Of a stretch of 7,743 nt of DNA, positions 1 to 5,507 are shown piece after piece. Source of the stretch: Chitinophagaceae bacterium (lineage in GTDB: Bacteria; Bacteroidota; Bacteroidia; Chitinophagales; Chitinophagaceae). The notes beneath the pieces are model-generated. The model was not told the origin of the DNA. It did no database searches and saw only the letters and a program-made list of their open reading frames with translations. Each line of letters begins with the position of its first letter. Within the stretch, counting starts at the first letter, position 1. The stretch covers positions 1-7,743 of the forward strand of contig CANLED010000089.1 in the NCBI GenBank assembly GCA_947489175.1, in the 5' to 3' direction. A program made the position numbers and the translations under genes.

Positions 1-1193
1 ATGCCGAAGATGGAAGGGATCTGAAGTTGCACCTTGAAAGAATTGAAGGATACAACAAAAGAAAGGATGATCCTACCGTTTGGAAAGAAAATGTTTACAC
101 GGGGAAGGATTTCTTCGCAAAAATGATCGCAGAAAAAAAAGGTAATGTAGTTGTATTAGCAGGCAACAATCGGTTGAAAACAAATTATATCTTAGAATCT
201 GTTCGCAACGGATTTAATGTGTTTGCAGACAAACCAATGGCTGTTGACACCAAAGGGTTCGAACAATTGAAATTGGCTTTTACAGAAGCGCAAAAAAAAG
301 GTGTTCAGCTGTACGATATCATGACGGAAAGATTTGAGGTTACAACGCAACTGCAACGTGCGTTTTCGTTAGAATCTGAACTTTTTGGAAACCTGGAAAA
401 AGGAACTCCAGAAGATCCTTCAGTTACAAAAATAAGCGTACACCATTTTTATAAATTTGTATCAGGAAGTGTACTCACAAGGCCTTCCTGGTTTTTTGAT
501 GACAAACAACAAGGCGCAGGAATTGTGGATGTAACCACACATCTTGTTGACCTTATCCAATGGGAATGTTTTCCCGGTCAAGTAATTGATTACAAGAAAA
601 AAGTTCGCATGCTCAATGCAAAAAGCTGGACGACTCCTGTATCCGCTGCTGATTTTACAGTGGTAACCAAGGAAGCAGTTCCCGATTACCTCAAGGCAAT
701 CAGTGACGGCAAAGGTGATATACTGGTTAATTGCAACGGAGAATTTACATATGTCATCAATGGCGTGCATGCAAAAGTTTCCGTTATTTGGAACTACAAA
801 GCTCCCGATGGAACCGGAGATACACACTACTCACTCATGCGAGGAACGAAAGCTGCATTGATCATCAAACAAGGAAAAGAAGAAAACTTCAAACCAACAC
901 TCTACATCGAGCAAAGACAAAAAGATGCTGGCTTTGAAGACAAATTAAAAGCTAGCGTTCAAAAAATCAGCCAGACATTCCCTGGCATTTCTTTGGTGAA
1001 AGTGAACAGTGGATGGACAATCAGTGTACCTGAAAAATACAATGATGGACATGAATCTCATTTTGCACAGGTAACCAAAAAATACCTCGAATACCTTCAA
1101 AATAAAAACATGCCATCTTGGGAAGTCCCTAACATGATTTCAAAATATTATACAACCACCTTGTCAAGAGAAATGGCAAACAAAAACAAGTGA
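1..1193 (+). CDS. Gfo/Idh/MocA-family oxidoreductase with PF16490-like C-terminal domain, 5' end missing
   Basis: The frame is open from the left edge (first full codon at 3), so the N-terminus lies outside the window; the ATG at 1 is out of frame. About 396 residues are present. They begin inside the Rossmann fold, after the dinucleotide-binding glycine motif. The strand VVVLAGNN is followed by a helix and VFADKP (codons 228-236), the place where the family usually has EKP. Further on are YDIMTERFEVTTQLQ, VHHFYKFVSG, RPSWFFDDKQQGAGIVDV and THLVDLIQWECFPG, wording I associate with the 'putative oxidoreductase C-terminal domain' group of Bacteroidota. The expected role is NAD(P)-dependent oxidation or reduction of a sugar; the substrate cannot be told. 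Relatives are usually about 450-480 residues and often carry a lipoprotein or secretion signal, which would be in the missing part. It ends in TGA overlapping the next start (GTGA), so the two are probably co-translated. Confidence 0.85.
   Translation, partial: AEDGRDLKLHLERIEGYNKRKDDPTVWKENVYTGKDFFAKMIAEKKGNVVVLAGNNRLKTNYILESVRNGFNVFADKPMAVDTKGFEQLKLAFTEAQKKGVQLYDIMTERFEVTTQLQRAFSLESELFGNLEKGTPEDPSVTKISVHHFYKFVSGSVLTRPSWFFDDKQQGAGIVDVTTHLVDLIQWECFPGQVIDYKKKVRMLNAKSWTTPVSAADFTVVTKEAVPDYLKAISDGKGDILVNCNGEFTYVINGVHAKVSVIWNYKAPDGTGDTHYSLMRGTKAALIIKQGKEENFKPTLYIEQRQKDAGFEDKLKASVQKISQTFPGISLVKVNSGWTISVPEKYNDGHESHFAQVTKKYLEYLQNKNMPSWEVPNMISKYYTTTLSREMANKNK
1190..1193 (+). promoter_or_regulatory. 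4-bp stop/start overlap (GTGA) coupling oxidoreductase and plug gene
   Basis: The TGA stop of the first gene (1191-1193) shares bases with a GTG start (1190-1192). This decides the start of the small plug gene, because GTG here gives a textbook signal peptide (KK followed by a hydrophobic stretch). No purine-rich ribosome site is needed in such an overlap. The arrangement suggests translational coupling and a shared transcript. Confidence 0.7.
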
Positions 1194-1768
1194 AAAAAAT
1201 ATCTACCACCCTTTTTGCATTAGTCTATGTTGTAATAAGTTACGGCCAATCTATCGACGACATGAGCAATGGCAAGGCAAGAAATATTTTTGACTTGCTT
1301 AGAACCATCCCAGGTGTAGAAGTCTCCGGAAATGCTGGAAACAGAGGGCCACAACAGGTTTTCATCAGAGATGCCAGAAACTTAAAAAGTAAAATACCTG
1401 CTATTTTTGTGCTAGACAAAGTGATTTTTGATGGAGACATCAGCATGATTAATCCAATAGACATTGCAGATATCACTGTTTTGAAAGATGCAGCATCAGC
1501 AGCTGTTTATGGATCTCGCGGCTTTGGTGGAGTGGTTCAAATAACCACCAAAAACGGAAATGGTGTGGTTCCTGCAAAAGTAACATCCTACGAAAAATCA
1601 GCCTATCAGTATTTTATCACTCAAAATACTGAACTAAAAATCGTCGGAAAAGATGGTAAAACCATTGCCCTAGGCATGATAAAAAAAGAAACAGACAGCA
1701 GCATTTTCGTCAGGAAAAAAGAAATCCTGAAAATCAACATTGAAAAAGTTGAAATCATAACACAATAA
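1190..1768 (+). CDS. Exported stand-alone TonB-receptor plug-domain protein
   Basis: The protein has 192 residues. Residues 1-20 form a signal peptide (KK, hydrophobic core, ending SYGQ), so it should reach the periplasm or outer membrane. Residues about 30-123 read as the plug domain of a SusC-type TonB-dependent receptor: LLRTIPGVEV (37-46), IRDARN (59-64), AIFVLDKVIF (71-80), then VLKDAASAAVYGSRG (97-111) and VVQITTKNG (115-123), matching the family signature around 'VLKDASAAAIYGSRGANG'. No beta-barrel follows. Instead there is a linker and a small, strand-rich, charged segment (about 145-190, GKDGKTIALGMIKKETDSSI and after) that I do not recognise. A full receptor would be 700-1100 residues. 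The gene is neatly fitted, with a 4-bp overlap before it and a 2-bp gap after it, so it looks intact rather than a broken receptor. Its function is unknown; it could dock on an outer-membrane partner or on TonB, but that is speculation. Confidence 0.8.
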   Translation: MKKISTTLFALVYVVISYGQSIDDMSNGKARNIFDLLRTIPGVEVSGNAGNRGPQQVFIRDARNLKSKIPAIFVLDKVIFDGDISMINPIDIADITVLKDAASAAVYGSRGFGGVVQITTKNGNGVVPAKVTSYEKSAYQYFITQNTELKIVGKDGKTIALGMIKKETDSSIFVRKKEILKINIEKVEIITQ

Positions 1769-1770
1769 AT

Positions 1771-2943
1771 ATGAAAGAACTCAGACAAACATGGAGATGG
1801 TTCGGTCCGAACGACCCAGTGAGCCTACAGGATGTAAAACAAACAGGAGCAGTGGGTATTGTTACTGCGTTACACCATGTTCCACACGGCGAAGTATGGA
1901 CCTACGAGGAAATCATGGAAAGGAAAGCCTTGATAGAATCTTATGGATTAACCTGGGATGTAGTGGAAAGTGTTACCATCCATGAAGAAATTAAAACGAG
2001 GACAGGAAACTATCAAGTTTGGATTGACAAATACAAAGAAAGTTTGACCAATTTGGCGAAGGCGGGAGTGAGGGTCATTACCTATAATTTCATGCCGGTG
2101 AATGATTGGACCAGAACAAACCTGGACTATGAAATGCCAGACGGTTCAAAAGCACTTTATTTCAATTGGGTTGATTTGGCAGTGTTTGACATTTACATCC
2201 TCCAAAGAAAAAATGCAGCCGCTGCATATCCGCAAGAAGTTGTTGCAGAAGCTGAAACAAGGCATGCCTCTTATACACAAGAAGATTTAGACAAAATAGC
2301 TGGTGTTGTGATGTTTGGAATCCCCGGTGAAAAAAAGATCACCGTGGAAGGTATGAGGGAAAAACTTTCGCTTTATGATGATATCACACAAGATAAACTC
2401 AGAAGCAACTTAGTTTATTTCTTACAACAAATAACCCCGCTTTGCGATGAACTTGGGTTAGACCTTGCCATCCATCCAGACGACCCTCCTTGCGATATAC
2501 TTGGACTACCACGCATTGTTAAGAACATCGAAGACCTTGAATTTATTGTAAATTCAGTTCCCAACAAAAGCAACGGAATTTGTTTCTGCACAGGATCGTT
2601 AGGAGCAAATCCAAATAACGACCTTCCTGAAATGGTAAAAAAATTAGGCACTAGAATACACTTCACACACCTCAGAAATGTAAAAAAAGACCCACAAGGC
2701 AACTTCTTTGAAGATGATCACCTTGGCGGAGACAACGACATGTATGCAGTGGTGAAAGAGTTGTTGATAATTCAACAAGATGTTCCCAATCAAATCTCCT
2801 TCAGACCAGACCATGGTCATCAAATGATAGATGATTTGAAAAAGGTGACAAACCCCGGCTATTCCTGCATCGGAAGGTTGCGTGGATTGGCAGAAATCAG
2901 GGGGTTGCAGCTGGGGATTTTGAGAAATATGGCGGGGAATTAG
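1771..2943 (+). CDS. uxuA: D-mannonate dehydratase UxuA
   Basis: This is a cytoplasmic enzyme (EC 4.2.1.8) that removes water from D-mannonate to give 2-keto-3-deoxy-D-gluconate, a step of hexuronate breakdown. The 390 residues match the family length (about 360-400). It opens with the typical TWRWFGPNDPVSL (7-19) and VTALHHVPHGEVW (31-43). The TIM-barrel metal and active-site residues are visible: His235 in HPDDPP, Cys273 in CTGSLG, His300 in THLRNV, and Asp347-His348 in RPDHGH; the family uses His, Cys, His and Asp to hold Mn2+. The C-terminus has the usual IGRLRGLAEIRG (367-378). The ATG lies two bases after the plug-gene stop, so the two are surely in one operon. No signal peptide is present. 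The stop codon lies inside a perfect palindrome. The frame is complete, with no key residue missing. Confidence 0.97.
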   Translation: MKELRQTWRWFGPNDPVSLQDVKQTGAVGIVTALHHVPHGEVWTYEEIMERKALIESYGLTWDVVESVTIHEEIKTRTGNYQVWIDKYKESLTNLAKAGVRVITYNFMPVNDWTRTNLDYEMPDGSKALYFNWVDLAVFDIYILQRKNAAAAYPQEVVAEAETRHASYTQEDLDKIAGVVMFGIPGEKKITVEGMREKLSLYDDITQDKLRSNLVYFLQQITPLCDELGLDLAIHPDDPPCDILGLPRIVKNIEDLEFIVNSVPNKSNGICFCTGSLGANPNNDLPEMVKKLGTRIHFTHLRNVKKDPQGNFFEDDHLGGDNDMYAVVKELLIIQQDVPNQISFRPDHGHQMIDDLKKVTNPGYSCIGRLRGLAEIRGLQLGILRNMAGN

Positions 2944-3003
2944 TTTAAAGTTTTTAGTTTAAAGTTTATTGATGAAACTTTAAACTAAAAACTTTAAACT
3001 AAT
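2939..3003. repeat. Perfect 29-bp AT-rich inverted repeat over the uxuA stop codon
   Basis: Positions 2939-2967 are exactly complementary to 2975-3003, leaving a 7-nt loop (ATTGATG, 2968-2974). Each arm is itself a near tandem duplication: AGTTTAAAGTTTTT (2942-2955) is followed by AGTTTAAAGTTTAT (2956-2969), 13 of 14 identical. The uxuA stop TAG (2941-2943) is part of the stem. No run of T follows the right arm, so it is not a classic intrinsic terminator. In RNA it would form a long A-U hairpin that could protect or process the 3' end of the uxuA message. In DNA it could be a degenerate extragenic palindrome. The arrangement is seen directly; the role is unknown. Confidence 0.9.
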
Positions 3004-3032
3004 CTGTTTCACAATTTAAATCACAAAACAAT

Positions 3033-3854
3033 ATGGATTATACAAGCATGTTTTCGTTAAAAGGCAAAGTAATTGTTGTAACCGGAGGAACCGGTATATT
3101 AGGAAAGGCATTTGTTGATGGAATCATTGCCAGTGGCGGCATTGCAGTTGTTGTTGGCAGAAATGAAACAGAAGGTAACAAACGCGTCAATGAAATTCTT
3201 TCCAACGGAGGTGAAGCATTGTTCGTTCAAACAGATGTGTTGAATGAAAAGCAAGTTGAAGCGTTGAGAGATAAGGTGATGGAAAAATATGGCCGTATAG
3301 ATGGCTTGGTAAATGGTGCAGGGGGAAACATGCCACAAGGTGTGATTCAACCAGACCAAGATGTTTTCGACATGAGCATCGAAGGTCTTAAAAATGTGCT
3401 TGACCTCAATTTGTGGGGTACCATCATCCCAACTAAAATCTTGGGAGCTGTTATGGCAAAGGGTGGCAGCGGAAGCATCGTAAACATATCTTCCGTAAGC
3501 TCAAAACAAATGATCACCAAAGTATTGGGATACAGCATCGGGAAAGCTGGGGTTGACTGTTTCACCAAATGGATGGCAGTGGAAATTGCAAACAGACACG
3601 GCGACAAAATCAGGATCAATTCAATCATGCCAGGTTTCTTCCTAACAGAACAAAACAGAACCTTGCTTACCAATCCTGACGGAACTTACACTGAAAGAGG
3701 TGGACTCGTCATAAAAAATACGCCTTACAAAAGAATGGGGAAACCAGAAGAACTTGTTGGCGCCCTCATTTATCTGCTGAGCGATGCTTCTAAATTTGTA
3801 AATGGCATCGACCTTGGAGTAGATGGAGGTTTCACTATATTCAGCGGTGTTTAA
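3033..3854 (+). CDS. SDR-family oxidoreductase, probable D-mannonate oxidoreductase (fructuronate reductase)
   Basis: The protein has 273 residues and is a classical short-chain dehydrogenase/reductase. The cofactor motif TGGTGILG is at 17-24, NGAGG at 94-98, and the catalytic set is Asn126, Ser154, Tyr167 and Lys171 (YSIGK). The C-terminus (TPYKRMGKPEELVGALIYLL, then DGGFTIFSGV) resembles the SDR-type mannonate oxidoreductases found beside uxuA in Bacteroidota and Firmicutes (the YjmF type), which are unrelated to E. coli UxuB. The likely reaction is D-fructuronate + NAD(P)H to D-mannonate, directly upstream of UxuA. It has no signal peptide, so it is cytoplasmic. The assignment rests on sequence style plus the uxuA neighbour; another ketosugar acid reductase (for example of the gluconate 5-dehydrogenase type) is the main alternative. 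It lies 89 nt after uxuA, across the palindrome, and its leader (3007-3034) has no G. Confidence 0.8.
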   Translation: MDYTSMFSLKGKVIVVTGGTGILGKAFVDGIIASGGIAVVVGRNETEGNKRVNEILSNGGEALFVQTDVLNEKQVEALRDKVMEKYGRIDGLVNGAGGNMPQGVIQPDQDVFDMSIEGLKNVLDLNLWGTIIPTKILGAVMAKGGSGSIVNISSVSSKQMITKVLGYSIGKAGVDCFTKWMAVEIANRHGDKIRINSIMPGFFLTEQNRTLLTNPDGTYTERGGLVIKNTPYKRMGKPEELVGALIYLLSDASKFVNGIDLGVDGGFTIFSGV

Positions 3855-3905
3855 TCAATAAAAAAACATAATTTAAACTTCATTAATTAACACATAAACT
3901 GTCAC
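3855..3905 (+). promoter_or_regulatory. Short G-free A/T-rich leader of the DUF1080 gene
   Basis: The 51-nt gap between the SDR gene and the DUF1080 gene contains no G from 3850 to 3900 and no purine-rich ribosome site. It has an A-run (3860-3866) and ATTAATTAA (3882-3890). I see no Bacteroidota sigma-A -7 element (TAnnTTTG), no terminator and no hairpin of note, so it reads as an unstructured leader inside an operon. Confidence 0.4.
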
Positions 3906-5285
3906 ATGAAAATTCTAATATCATCATTCCTTTTGCTTTCAGTAATTTTTGCTGAGGCACAAAACAAAGGGGACAACTGGACTTCCCTCTTCAACGGCAA
4001 GGATTTAACCGGATTCAAACAGCTCAATGGCAAGGCCAAATACGAGGTAAAAAATGGAGAAATTGTTGGTACAACTGTATTTGGTGAAGCCAACTCGTTC
4101 TTAGCTACAGAAAAACTATACGGTGATTTCGTTTTGGAGCTTGACCTAAAAATGTTTGCCGATATGAATTCTGGAATCCAGTTCAGAAGCATCACTTCCA
4201 ATGAAGGCGCCAACAATAAGGTTCCAGACAGAGTAAGAGGCTATCAGTCCGAAGTAGATCCTTCTGACAGGGCCTGGAGTGGTGGGATTTACGATGAAGC
4301 CAGGCGTGGATGGCTCTACCCCATGGATTTTAATCAACCTGCCCAAAAAGCATTTAAAAAAACAGATTGGAACCACTACAAAATTGAGTGCATAGGCAAT
4401 ACCATCAGAACCTGGATCAATGGTGTGGCTTGCTCATATCTTATAGATGACCTCACACCCAAAGGTTTTATTGCCCTTCAGGTTCATGCCATTAAAAACA
4501 AGGCAGACGAGGGAAAAGAAATCCATTGGAAAAACATCAAGATTAAAACAACCAATTTAAAGCCATCGCCTTCAGACAACATATTTGTCGTCAACCTGCT
4601 CAACAATACTGTATCAGACGAAGAAAAAAAGCAGGGATATGCACTATTATGGGATGGAAAATCTTCCACTGGATGGCAGTCAGCCAACATGGCTCCATTT
4701 CCATCAAATGGATGGGAAATTGCAAATGGTGAATTGTCAGTCCGCAATTCTGGGAACGAGGCGCGTGTAGATGGTGGAGACATCATTACTGAAAAGGAAT
4801 TTGGTGCATTCGACTTTCAATTCGAATTCAAATTAACTGATACTGCCAATTCAGGAATAAAATACTTTATTGTTCCCAGCAAAGACAAAAAAGCAGGAGT
4901 TGGCCCTGAGTTCCAAATCCTCGATGATGCAAAACATCCTGATGCCAAAATGGGCGTGGGAGGAAACAGGACCATGGCATCTTTATATGACCTGATACCT
5001 GCTGCTACAGGACTAGACCCCAATGCCAACAGAAGAGACAGGATTGCCATTGGAGAATGGAACCGTGGTAGAATCATTGCACACCCCAATGGAACAATTG
5101 AACATTGGCTCAATGGTTTCAAGATGGTAGAATACCAAAGGGGAAGTCCTAACTTCAATGCACTTGTTGCAAAAAGTAAGTATGCAAAAATTGAAAAATT
5201 TGGTATGGCTCCTAAAGGCAGGATCCTCATCCAAGATCATAATGATAAAGTTAGTTTTAGAAGCATGAAAATCAAAGAACTTTAG
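3906..5285 (+). CDS. Secreted protein with two DUF1080 (3-keto-disaccharide hydrolase-like, PF06439) domains
   Basis: The protein has 459 residues. A signal peptide (KILISSFLLLSVIFAEA, cleavage probably after residue 18) sends it to the periplasm; no lipobox Cys is present. Two concanavalin-like DUF1080 domains follow. Domain 1 (about 24-215) has WTSLFNGKDLTGF, MNSGIQFRS (87-95), YQSEVDP, GGIYDEARRGWL, WNHYKIECIGNTIRTWINGV (155-174) and IHWKNIKIK. Domain 2 (about 245-458) repeats the order: YALLWDGKSSTGW, ANSGIKYFI (314-322), PEFQILDD, ASLYDLIPAATG, WNRGRIIAHPNGTIEHWLNG (385-404) and VSFRSMKIKEL. A linker of about 30 residues joins them. Characterised family members cleave glycosides whose sugar has first been oxidised at C3 by a Gfo/Idh/MocA dehydrogenase, which fits the two oxidoreductases in this window. 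The substrate is unknown, and some DUF1080 domains may only bind carbohydrate. Confidence 0.88.
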   Translation: MKILISSFLLLSVIFAEAQNKGDNWTSLFNGKDLTGFKQLNGKAKYEVKNGEIVGTTVFGEANSFLATEKLYGDFVLELDLKMFADMNSGIQFRSITSNEGANNKVPDRVRGYQSEVDPSDRAWSGGIYDEARRGWLYPMDFNQPAQKAFKKTDWNHYKIECIGNTIRTWINGVACSYLIDDLTPKGFIALQVHAIKNKADEGKEIHWKNIKIKTTNLKPSPSDNIFVVNLLNNTVSDEEKKQGYALLWDGKSSTGWQSANMAPFPSNGWEIANGELSVRNSGNEARVDGGDIITEKEFGAFDFQFEFKLTDTANSGIKYFIVPSKDKKAGVGPEFQILDDAKHPDAKMGVGGNRTMASLYDLIPAATGLDPNANRRDRIAIGEWNRGRIIAHPNGTIEHWLNGFKMVEYQRGSPNFNALVAKSKYAKIEKFGMAPKGRILIQDHNDKVSFRSMKIKEL

Positions 5286-5460
5286 TTGAAAGGGTTTAGA
5301 GGGTTTAGAGATTTTAGAGGGTTTAGATTGCTGAGGATGTGTAAGATCCTTCAACTTCTTTAACTTCCTCAACCACCTCAACCAAACTCAACCTTCTAAA
5401 CTTTCTAAACCCTCTAAACCTTCTTAAACCACTTCAACCTCTTCAACTAACTTCAACCAG
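5284..5460. repeat. Degenerate 9-bp repeat in two opposed arrays (minisatellite palindrome)
   Basis: On the + strand, 5292-5327 holds four nonamers in phase: GGGTTTAGA, GGGTTTAGA, GATTTTAGA, GGGTTTAGA. The reverse-complement unit follows at 5395-5430: TCTAAACTT, TCTAAACCC, TCTAAACCT, TCTTAAACC. If the 36-nt arms fold, 29 positions pair normally, 3 are G-T and 4 mismatch, around a 67-nt loop. More diverged units of the same length and style (read on the - strand, variants of GGTTGAGGT and GGTTGAAGA) fill 5346-5394 and 5431-5460, giving roughly a dozen minus-oriented units. AGTTGAAAG (5284-5292) extends the left array. The array starts at the stop codon of the DUF1080 gene. It does not encode a likely protein and lacks the spacers of a CRISPR. 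The function is unknown; slippage or repeat expansion may have shaped it. Confidence 0.85.
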
Positions 5461-5507
5461 TTAAACCCAACATAAACTTTAAACATTAAACCTTAAACCA
5501 AAAATAT
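5346..5507 (+). promoter_or_regulatory. Almost G-free 162-nt leader before the Tat oxidoreductase gene
   Basis: From 5346 up to the G of the ATG start, the + strand has a single G (5460). The stretch is C/A/T only, rich in TTCAAC, CTCAACC and TAAACC words, and ends in an A-rich segment (AAAAATATG). Just upstream, 5281-5330 has no C at all. No Shine-Dalgarno sequence and no TAnnTTTG promoter element can exist in it. An RNA of this composition cannot self-pair strongly, except with the G-rich left array. It would suit ribosome loading in Bacteroidota, which make little use of Shine-Dalgarno pairing. The composition is certain; the role is inferred. Confidence 0.5.

Noticed and set aside
1190..1768. 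Plug gene as a truncated SusC pseudogene
   Set aside because: There is a clean signal peptide, tight overlap with neighbours, an additional C-terminal domain and no barrel remnant before uxuA; an intact small gene is the better reading.
2939..3003. Classic intrinsic terminator after uxuA
   Set aside because: The stem is almost entirely A-T and no T-run follows the right arm; it is listed as an inverted repeat of unknown role instead.
4817..5230. Long open frame on the - strand inside the DUF1080 gene (and similar ones elsewhere)
   Set aside because: It lies wholly within a well-supported + strand gene, has no recognisable domain, and follows from codon bias in that gene.
5292..5327. Resemblance of GGGTTTAGA to telomere repeats
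   Set aside because: The unit is 9 bp and degenerate, sits between bacterial operon genes, and matches no telomere unit exactly.
5286..5363. Read-through of the DUF1080 stop TAG giving a GFR-repeat tail
   Set aside because: The 9-bp units happen to be in frame, but the extension is only about 25 residues, low complexity, and the protein already ends at a normal DUF1080 C-terminus.
5284..5460. Possible CRISPR array
   Set aside because: Units are 9 bp, degenerate and directly abutting, with no spacers and in two opposite orientations.
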